Below are positions 6,150-11,205 of a DNA stretch of 11,205 nt, one piece after another. Both the position numbers and the translations under genes were made by a program. The stretch lies in contig JBBDWN010000178.1 of assembly GCA_040902855.1 (NCBI GenBank), positions 1-11,205 on the forward strand, in the 5' to 3' direction. The notes under the pieces were generated by a model that was given only the letters and a program-made list of their open reading frames with translations, made no database searches and had not been told where the DNA came from. Position 1 is the first letter of the stretch. Each line of letters begins with the position of its first letter. Origin of the DNA: DATHWB01 sp040902855. GTDB taxonomy: Bacteria; Actinomycetota; Acidimicrobiia; Spongiisociales; ZC4RG35.

Positions 6150-6467
6150 ATGGAAATCTGTTGCACACCCATCGCTGGCGGCTTGAGCAGTGCCGAAGCC
6201 GAGGATCTCGCCGCGATGCTCAAGGTCCTGGCAGACCCTGCTCGTATCCGGATCGTGTCGATGCTGGCCATTGCCGCCGACGGTGAAGTGTGCGTGTGCG
6301 ACCTGACCGACCCTCTCGACCTCAGCCAACCGACAGTCAGCCATCACATCAAGCAGTTGCGCGAGGCAGGGTTCATCGAGTCCGAACGCCGCGGCAAGTG
6401 GATCTACCACCGCCTCGTCCCCGACCGCCTCGCCCAGGTCCGCCGCGCCCTCTCTCTCCCCGAACCG
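6150..6467 (+). CDS. arsR: ArsR-family arsenic-responsive repressor (3' end lost in gap)
   Basis: At least 106 residues of a winged-helix metalloregulator; the frame enters the N run at 6468, so the stop is not visible. LADPARIRIVSML (28-39) starts the DNA-binding domain, EVCVCDL (46-52) is the ArsR metal-binding motif in the helix before the recognition helix, and LSQPTVSHHIKQLREAGFIESERRGKWIYHRL (58-89) is the recognition helix and wing. C4-C5 at the N-terminus plus C48/C50 resemble the arsenite site described for Corynebacterium glutamicum ArsR, built from an N-terminal cysteine pair and one cysteine of this motif. ATG 6150 follows an operator and has no Shine-Dalgarno sequence. It should repress itself and the divergent arsI until arsenite or antimonite binds. 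Nearly all of the expected protein is present before the gap. Confidence 0.92.
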
Positions 6468-6567
6468 NNNNNNNNNNNNNNNNNNNNNNNNNNNNNNNNN
6501 NNNNNNNNNNNNNNNNNNNNNNNNNNNNNNNNNNNNNNNNNNNNNNNNNNNNNNNNNNNNNNNNNNN
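6468..6567. other. Assembly gap, exactly 100 N
   Basis: Exactly 100 unknown bases replace the sequence between the 3' end of arsR and the 3' end of the LmbE gene. A round 100 is the conventional placeholder for a scaffold gap of unknown length, so the true distance may be larger, and any genes in it (for example further ars genes) are missing. Confidence 0.95.
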
Positions 6568-6576
6568 AAAAGCGGG

Positions 6577-7347
6577 TCAGGGGCGGAGGAGCTTGAAGGA
6601 TTCGGCGAGGGGGAGCTTGGCGGGTTCGCCCATCGTCCGGCACCAGGCTGCGATCCGTTCCCTGAATGCTGCCTGGCCCTCCTCGGCGGTGGCGGCGTCC
6701 TGCATCGTCGACCGGCTCTGACTCGAGTGCTCCAACAGCGCCGCGATCTTGCGATCGAAGGTCGCAGAGATGTCCTCGAAATGGTCGGGCGCGTCGGCCG
6801 CATAGAGCAACAAGGCGTCGGGACGATGCTTGCCCAGACCGTCGACCAACTGATGGGGGAAGAACAGATGGTCGCGAGCGGCGACCACGGCATCGCAGGC
6901 TCCCCATCCGATCTCCCGATGGTCAGGGTGGAGCATGTAGCGCTTCCAGGGATCCCACGACAGCACCACGTCAGGACGCAACCGGCGGATCCACAGGCAC
7001 AGTTCCTCCTGCAGCGCAGGCGAGTGGTGGAGTTCACCATCGACATAGTCGAGGAAGATCACGTCTGTCGATGCGCCCAGCACTTCGGCCGCCGCCCGCG
7101 CTTCCGACAGCCGGGCGGCCGCCAACTCCCGCGGATCCTGGTCCGCGTCCCAGGTTCCCTTGGAACCGTCGGTGGCGATGAGCAGCGTCACCTCGCATCC
7201 GGCATCAGCCCACTTGGCCAGCGTGCCGCCCGCCCCGAACTCGGCGTCGTCTGCGTGCGCCGCGATCGACAACGCTCGTTCGGGAACATCGAGTTCGACC
7301 AGCTCGGCTGCCGCCTCGGAGAACAGGTTGGATGCACGGCGTGACAT
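6577..7347 (-). CDS. LmbE/PIG-L family zinc deacetylase
   Basis: A 256-residue member of the family that removes N-acetyl groups from GlcNAc-containing compounds (MshB, Mca, BshB, PIG-L). The N-terminal zinc motif is AHADDAEFG (30-38), giving ligands H31 and D34 and catalytic base D33; the second motif HPDHRE (140-145) gives the third ligand, probably H143. The usual proline of AHPDD is alanine here. The region FFPHQL in the C-terminal half is also typical. ATG 7347 starts 10 bp after the cofC stop; a GTG at 7377 in the same frame would add 10 residues and overlap cofC by 20 bp, and cannot be excluded. It is likely co-transcribed with cofC. The substrate is unknown; mycothiol-related or other sugar-amide substrates are possible for an actinobacterium. 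The stop lies 9 bases from the assembly gap. Confidence 0.86.
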   Translation of the reverse strand: MSRRASNLFSEAAAELVELDVPERALSIAAHADDAEFGAGGTLAKWADAGCEVTLLIATDGSKGTWDADQDPRELAAARLSEARAAAEVLGASTDVIFLDYVDGELHHSPALQEELCLWIRRLRPDVVLSWDPWKRYMLHPDHREIGWGACDAVVAARDHLFFPHQLVDGLGKHRPDALLLYAADAPDHFEDISATFDRKIAALLEHSSQSRSTMQDAATAEEGQAAFRERIAAWCRTMGEPAKLPLAESFKLLRP

Positions 7348-7357
7348 GGCGGCGAGC

Positions 7358-7951
7358 CTATCGGCCGAGCCAGGCACCTTCGACCGTGGCCCGAGCAGCG
7401 GCCAGATCGGCCGGCGTGTCCAGATCGAGGGCGAGTCCGAGAGTGAAGATCACACGTGGATCCTCTTGGGCGAGGGCCGCCAGGTGGCGGTGAAAGGACC
7501 CCGGCCCGTACGAGAATGCGAAGCGGTCGAGCGAGGATCCCACCAGCGAGGTGCCACCGTCCGACGACGGAGCAACCACCGCACCGCCGTCGCGCAGGAT
7601 GCCGACGGCCACCTGCAGGTCGTCTGCCGTCAGGACCGGAAGGTCGGCATGCAGAATCCCCCATGCGGCCGTCCGACGGCGGGCTTCACCGACCGCAGCC
7701 TGGGCCGCCTCGTCGAGCGACGAACCCTCGTCCAACAGCACGTCGACCCCGATCGACCGGGCCCATTCGGTCACCGGGTCGTCTGCGGAGACCACGAGAG
7801 GCAGTGCTCCTGCGTCGAGGACGGCGCGAACCGTCCGTTCCGCCAGTCTCCGGCCGAGCGCCGCCCGTGCCGTGTCGTCGAGTACCGACGCCAGCCGGCG
7901 CTTGGCAGCGGGAAACGGCTTGATCGGGATTCCGATGACGACTTCAGGCAC
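7358..7951 (-). CDS. cofC: 2-phospho-L-lactate / phosphoenolpyruvate guanylyltransferase (F420 biosynthesis)
   Basis: A 197-residue nucleotidyltransferase of the CofC/FbiD family, which joins GTP to 2-phospholactate or phosphoenolpyruvate to give the activated side-chain precursor of coenzyme F420. Motifs: IPIKPFPAAKRRLA (8-21) at the nucleotide-binding N-terminus, HADLPVLTADDL (101-112), PSSDGGTSLV (128-137), FSYGPGSFHRH (146-156) and DLDTPADL (176-183). GTG 7951 was chosen because family members begin only a few residues before the first motif and because minus-strand TAGCCT (7965-7960) lies 8 bases upstream, as for leaderless genes. ATG 7987 would add 12 residues (209 in all, also acceptable), and ATG 8077 would run into the divergent gene. 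It is divergent from an F420-dependent oxidoreductase gene and is followed by the LmbE gene. Confidence 0.87.
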   Translation of the reverse strand: MPEVVIGIPIKPFPAAKRRLASVLDDTARAALGRRLAERTVRAVLDAGALPLVVSADDPVTEWARSIGVDVLLDEGSSLDEAAQAAVGEARRRTAAWGILHADLPVLTADDLQVAVGILRDGGAVVAPSSDGGTSLVGSSLDRFAFSYGPGSFHRHLAALAQEDPRVIFTLGLALDLDTPADLAAARATVEGAWLGR

Positions 7952-8003
7952 GGCCTGCGAGGCTACCCCGCCAGCCGGATGCGGCATCTGGCCGGAGCCT
8001 CGG

Positions 8004-8009
8004 TATCGT
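8004..8009 (+). promoter_or_regulatory. -10 box for leaderless transcription of the LLM oxidoreductase gene
   Basis: TATCGT fits TANNNT and ends 6 bases before the ATG at 8016, with no Shine-Dalgarno sequence between. No recognisable -35 element is present at 7981-7986. Confidence 0.45.
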
Positions 8010-8015
8010 CGAAGC

Positions 8016-9005
8016 ATGCGTTTTGGAGCTTTTATTCCGCAAGGCTGGCGTCTCGATCTGGTCGGGATCGACGTCAAGGATCAATGGCCGCTGATGACTG
8101 ACATCGCCCGCACGATCGAGTCGTCCGGATTCGAGTCGCTCTGGGTGTACGACCACTTTCACACCGTTCCCGTCGCCACCCAGGAGGAGACCTACGAGGC
8201 GTGGACCCTCATGGCCGCCCTGGCCGCCGTCACCGACACGGTCCGGCTCGGCCAGATGTGCACGTGCAACGGATACCGCCATCCGTCGTACCTGGCCAAA
8301 GTGGCCGCGTCGATCGATGCCATCTCGGGGGGCCGGGTCGAGATGGGGATCGGCGCAGGCTGGTACGAGGCGGAGTACCGGGGCTACGGGTATCCGTTCC
8401 CGAAGCCGTCGGTTCGGATCGGTGAGCTGCGCGAGGCAGTCGAGATCATGCAGCGCCTGTGGACCGAAGATGTCGTCACCTACGAGGGCACGTATTACAC
8501 GCTCGATCAGGGGATCTGCCGGCCGCGCCCCGTCCAGGATCCCCACATCCCCTTCTGGATCGCAGGCGGGGGCGAGCAACTCACCCTGAATGTCGCAGCC
8601 CGCTACGCCCAGTACACGAATTTCGGCGGGGATCTCGAGACGTTCACGCACAAGTCAGAGGTGCTGGCCGGTCACTGCAAGGACGTCGGCCGGGACTTCG
8701 ACGAGATCGTGCGCTCCACCAACTTCAACGTCATCTGCGAGGAGACCGAGTCGGACGTCGAGGACAAGAGGGCCTGGTTCGTCGATCACTACACCCCGTT
8801 CCTCGGTGCGGAGCGTGCCAACAAGACCGTCAACGGCTTCTTCGACGGGGGCATGGTCGGCACTCCGGACCAACTCATCGAGAAACTCCGAACATGGGAG
8901 AGTCGCGGGATGACCTATGCGATCTCGTACTTCGCCGGAGCCGCGTACGACACGTCCGGCATGGAGCGTTTCGCCCGAGAGGTGATCCCGGCGTTCACCG
9001 ACTGA
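8016..9005 (+). CDS. LLM-class F420-dependent oxidoreductase
   Basis: A 329-residue TIM-barrel enzyme of the luciferase-like family, F420-dependent branch, which uses reduced or oxidised F420 to transfer hydride to or from an organic substrate. The N-terminus MRFGAFIPQG, the segment GFESLWVYDHF (38-48), and ISGGRVEMGIGAGWYEAEYRGYG (103-125) are the usual hallmarks, followed by the conserved RIGELREAVEIMQRLW (134-149) and a substrate-side block PHIPFWIAGGGE. FMN use is possible in this family, but the adjacent F420 biosynthesis gene favours F420. ATG 8016 lies just after a TANNNT box and gives the standard N-terminus. The gene's TGA (9003-9005) is 3 bases from the convergent stop of the universal stress gene. 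The substrate is not predictable from sequence. Confidence 0.9.
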   Translation: MRFGAFIPQGWRLDLVGIDVKDQWPLMTDIARTIESSGFESLWVYDHFHTVPVATQEETYEAWTLMAALAAVTDTVRLGQMCTCNGYRHPSYLAKVAASIDAISGGRVEMGIGAGWYEAEYRGYGYPFPKPSVRIGELREAVEIMQRLWTEDVVTYEGTYYTLDQGICRPRPVQDPHIPFWIAGGGEQLTLNVAARYAQYTNFGGDLETFTHKSEVLAGHCKDVGRDFDEIVRSTNFNVICEETESDVEDKRAWFVDHYTPFLGAERANKTVNGFFDGGMVGTPDQLIEKLRTWESRGMTYAISYFAGAAYDTSGMERFAREVIPAFTD

Positions 9006-9022
9006 TCGTCAGGGGACGATCA
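9003..9022. terminator. Hairpin spanning two convergent stop codons
   Basis: TGATCGTC (9003-9010), loop AGGG and GACGATCA (9015-9022) form a perfect 8-bp stem with a 4-base loop. The left arm begins with the stop codon of the LLM gene, and the stop of the universal stress gene (9011-9009) lies at the loop. A symmetrical stem at a convergent junction fits a bidirectional terminator. No T-run follows on either side, so it would have to act without one or simply protect the 3' ends. Confidence 0.45.
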
Positions 9023-9449
9023 AGACCGGACACGACGCTTCGTGGGCGAGACGGTCGGCGACCGAGCCGAGCATCAACCGCTCGACCAGCGACGAGCCAC
9101 GCCTTCCGACGACCAGGACGTCTGCGCCGAGGTTGTCGGCGATCCGCATCACGACACTGGCCGGATCGCCGATCTCCTCGACCAGCTCGACGGTGCATTC
9201 GGCGTCGGCGAACTCTTCGGCGAGAGGGTCGAGGACCTCGGTGCGCGCTCGGGCGATCGCAACGGACATGGCTTCGGGACTGGGGGGTGCGCCACCCACG
9301 CCCCACCACCCTTCCGGAGGTCGAACGACGGTGACGAGGGTGACCTTGCCTCCCCGATGCTCGGCGAGCGACACACCGACTCGCGCGGCGTGGTTCGATG
9401 CTTCGGAACCGTCCACTGCCACTACGACGTGATCTGGCATCCAGGTCAT
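9009..9449 (-). CDS. Universal stress protein, UspA family, ATP-binding type
   Basis: A 146-residue single-domain Usp protein of normal length. It starts with the strand HVVVAVDGSEAS (7-18) with the nucleotide-contacting D13, contains DVLVVGRRGSS (110-120), and has the full ATP-binding signature G-2x-G-9x-G-S (G115, G118, G128, S129), then the C-terminal strand SCPVLIVP. Such proteins are usually cytoplasmic dimers that bind ATP and are made in starvation, hypoxia or redox stress; the exact task is not known. ATG 9449 is preceded by minus-strand AGAGGAAG with the GAGG core 5 bases away; ATG 9440 (residue 4) is possible but less well spaced. It is transcribed divergently from serA and convergently with the LLM gene. 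Confidence 0.92.
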   Translation of the reverse strand: MTWMPDHVVVAVDGSEASNHAARVGVSLAEHRGGKVTLVTVVRPPEGWWGVGGAPPSPEAMSVAIARARTEVLDPLAEEFADAECTVELVEEIGDPASVVMRIADNLGADVLVVGRRGSSLVERLMLGSVADRLAHEASCPVLIVP

Positions 9450-9551
9450 GACTTCCTCTTTCTGGCTGCCCGCCAGCCTATTGACATCCGCGGCGATCGG
9501 CGTCGTCTTGGATCACAGGCGTCTCCGGCAGCACAATGACGGTTTCGGATC

Positions 9552-9556
9552 AGGAG
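9552..9556 (+). promoter_or_regulatory. Shine-Dalgarno sequence of serA
   Basis: AGGAG sits 7 bases before ATG 9564 and supports that start. The 114-bp region between usp and serA also holds TTGACA at 9481-9486, but no matching -10 box was found at normal spacing. Confidence 0.65.
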
Positions 9557-9563
9557 TATTCAG

Positions 9564-11144
9564 ATGTCAGCCAAGGTCGTCGTCGCAGAAAGCATCGCCG
9601 ACGCCGGGATCGCCTCCCTTCGCGAGCAGTTCGAGGTGGACGTCGCGATTGGCTTGGACCCGCACGACCTGGCCGATCGTCTGGGCGACGCCGATGCGCT
9701 CATCGTCCGCTCCGCGACGAACGTCGACCGGACGCTCATCGAGTCGGCACCGCGTCTGAAGGTGATCGGTCGAGCCGGAATCGGAGTCGACAACATCGAC
9801 TTGGCGGCGGCCACCGAACGGGGCGTGCTGGTGGTCAACGCCCCCCATGCCAACACGATCTCGGCGGCGGAGCATGCGATGGCGCTGCTGCTGTCGCAGG
9901 CGAGGAACATCCCGCGAGCTCACGGCACGCTGGTCGCCGGCGTCTGGGATCGGAAGAGCTTCGAGGGGATCGAACTTCACGGCAAGACAATGGGGATCAT
10001 CGGCCTCGGCAAGATCGGGACCCTGGTCGCCCAGCGCTGCCTGGCGTTCGGGATGCGGGTGCTGGCGTACGACCCGTTCGTCGGACCGGATCGTGCGCGT
10101 CAGCTGGGGGTCGAGCTCATGGAACTCGACGACCTCCTCCCGCAGGCGGATTTCATCTCGATCCACCTCCCCAAGACCAAAGACACCGAGAATCTCATCG
10201 GGGGCGACAACCTGTTGAAGGTCAAGCCGGGTGTGCGGATCATCAACACCAGTCGAGGCGGCATCGTGAACGAGGCCGATCTCGCTGCGGCGATCGAAGA
10301 CGGCAGGGTGGGCGGCGCCGGTCTGGACGTTTTCGAGACGGAGCCCCTCACCGAGTCACCGCTGTTCTCACTTCCCCAGGTCGTCGTCACACCGCACCTC
10401 GGCGCCTCGACCACCGAAGCTCAGGACAAGGCAGGGATCGATGTGGCGACGGCGGTTGCTTCCGCCCTGCGGGGCGAACTCGTGCTGTCGGCGGTCAACG
10501 TCGATCTCGGTCGGGACGTCGCCGACGAGGTGAAGCGGTATCTGCCCGTGGCCGAGCAGTTGGGGAGGGCGTTCGTCGGTCTCGCCCGCGGCCTCGGCGA
10601 CCAGATCGTCGTTCGCGCGGAGGGCCGCATCGCCCAGTTCGGCCTCCGCCCGCTCAAGTTGGCGGTGCTCAAGGGTCTGATGGAGGCGGTCTCGTCCGAA
10701 CCGGTGTCGTATGTGAACGCTCCCAGCCTCGCCGAGGAGCGGGGGATCGCCGTCGATCTCGAGTCGACCGAGCAGGCCGTCGAATACGTGTCCGAGGTGA
10801 AGATCTCCGGCGATGTCGGTGGCCGCTTGGTGTCGCTGTCAGGCAGCCTCGGCCGGAAGGGTCCGATGATGGTCGAGATCATGGGAAATGACGTCGAACT
10901 CGTCTTCTCGGAGAAGATGCTGATCGTCCGCAACGAGGACGTTCCCGGCGTGATCGGACGGATGGCGTCGTATCTGGGTGACGAAGGCGTCAACATCGCC
11001 AATATGGTCGTCGGGCGGTCGCGGGTCACCGGGGAGGCTTCGCTGATGGGCTTGAACATCGATCATCCCCTCAGCGAGTCCCAGGTCGACTCGATTCGCC
11101 ACCTTCCCGGAATCGAAGAGGCGACCTACCTCGAACTCGGCTGA
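9564..11144 (+). CDS. serA: D-3-phosphoglycerate dehydrogenase, long form with ACT domain
   Basis: A 526-residue NAD-dependent enzyme that oxidises 3-phosphoglycerate to 3-phosphohydroxypyruvate, the first step of serine synthesis. The split substrate domain (residues 1-97 and about 290-310) encloses the Rossmann domain with GLGKIG (147-152) and the NAD-selecting D170. Catalytic residues are R231 (NTSRGGIV), E260 (VFETEP) and H278 (PHLGAST). An intervening ASB domain (about 315-445) and a C-terminal ACT domain from about residue 452 (MLIVRNEDVPGVIGRM...VNIANMVVGR) give the long architecture seen in mycobacteria, where serine bound at the ACT domain inhibits the enzyme. AGGAG 7 bases upstream supports ATG 9564. 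It appears to be transcribed alone, with a probable terminator 21 bp after the stop. A glycerate 2-kinase at 4393-5598 acts on a neighbouring metabolite but is not in the same operon. Confidence 0.96.
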   Translation: MSAKVVVAESIADAGIASLREQFEVDVAIGLDPHDLADRLGDADALIVRSATNVDRTLIESAPRLKVIGRAGIGVDNIDLAAATERGVLVVNAPHANTISAAEHAMALLLSQARNIPRAHGTLVAGVWDRKSFEGIELHGKTMGIIGLGKIGTLVAQRCLAFGMRVLAYDPFVGPDRARQLGVELMELDDLLPQADFISIHLPKTKDTENLIGGDNLLKVKPGVRIINTSRGGIVNEADLAAAIEDGRVGGAGLDVFETEPLTESPLFSLPQVVVTPHLGASTTEAQDKAGIDVATAVASALRGELVLSAVNVDLGRDVADEVKRYLPVAEQLGRAFVGLARGLGDQIVVRAEGRIAQFGLRPLKLAVLKGLMEAVSSEPVSYVNAPSLAEERGIAVDLESTEQAVEYVSEVKISGDVGGRLVSLSGSLGRKGPMMVEIMGNDVELVFSEKMLIVRNEDVPGVIGRMASYLGDEGVNIANMVVGRSRVTGEASLMGLNIDHPLSESQVDSIRHLPGIEEATYLELG

Positions 11145-11164
11145 CTCTCAGAGGAAGCATCCAG

Positions 11165-11195
11165 GTCGGCCGGCTTCGCCGACTGTTTGTCTGTT
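11165..11195 (+). terminator. Probable rho-independent terminator of serA
   Basis: GTCGGC (11165-11170) and GCCGAC (11178-11183) form a perfect 6-bp GC-rich stem around a 7-base loop, followed at once by the T-rich TGTTTGTCTGTT. It lies 21 bases after the serA stop. The T-run is interrupted, so its efficiency is uncertain. Confidence 0.5.
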
Positions 11196-11205
11196 CCGCC
11201 CGAAA

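Noticed and set aside
9462..9478. Short inverted repeats (GGCTG/CAGCC and CTGGC/GCCAG) upstream of usp
   Set aside because: Arms of only 5 bp in GC-rich DNA are expected by chance, and two mutually exclusive pairings exist, so neither is a credible operator or terminator.
9481..9509. serA promoter with -35 TTGACA
   Set aside because: The -35 is perfect, but the sequence 16-19 bases on (around CGTCTT) does not resemble a -10 box, so it is not listed as a promoter.
9536..10891. A 451-codon frame overlapping serA in another frame
   Set aside because: It is an Arg/Gly-rich shadow of serA, which has full catalytic and ACT motifs.

Overview
The window reads as chromosomal DNA from a high-GC Gram-positive bacterium, most likely an actinobacterium and possibly an uncultured one. 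This is inferred from high GC, several GTG starts, few Shine-Dalgarno sequences, start codons placed 6-8 bases after a TANNNT box (leaderless genes), coenzyme F420 genes, an ArsR of the Corynebacterium CC...CxC type and a long ACT-containing phosphoglycerate dehydrogenase. A run of exactly 100 N at 6468-6567 marks a scaffold join, so the sequence is probably a draft or metagenome assembly. No rRNA, tRNA, CRISPR array, insertion sequence or phage gene was seen.

Layout. Positions 1-2803 (minus strand) hold a likely three-gene transport operon: an MFS exporter of the MefA/MFS_3 kind, then a 14-helix DHA2 drug exporter, then the first 25 codons of a membrane protein that overlaps it by ATGA and leaves the window. 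Positions 2865-4414 (plus) hold an OsmC-GNAT fusion protein translationally coupled (GTGA overlap) to a short PrmC-type glutamine methyltransferase. Positions 4393-6060 (minus) hold an organoarsenical lyase/CadI-type VOC protein (arsI) followed by a MOFRL-type glycerate 2-kinase. An arsR gene is divergent from arsI and runs into the N gap; the 89-bp region between them carries a clear ArsR-type operator.

After the gap, 6577-7951 (minus) encodes the F420 biosynthesis enzyme CofC followed by a LmbE/PIG-L deacetylase. Divergent from cofC is a LLM-class F420-dependent oxidoreductase (8016-9005), so an F420 maker and a likely F420 user share one short promoter region. A universal stress protein (9009-9449, minus) converges on it with 3 bases between stop codons, inside a perfect 8-bp hairpin. 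The window ends with serA (9564-11144), the first enzyme of serine synthesis, and a probable terminator.

Most of the content is ordinary metabolism, efflux and stress genes. The points most worth a second look are the OsmC-GNAT fusion, the arsR/arsI control region cut off by the assembly gap, and the compact leaderless divergent promoters. No wholly new multi-gene system is visible. Every gap between genes is shorter than 300 bases.
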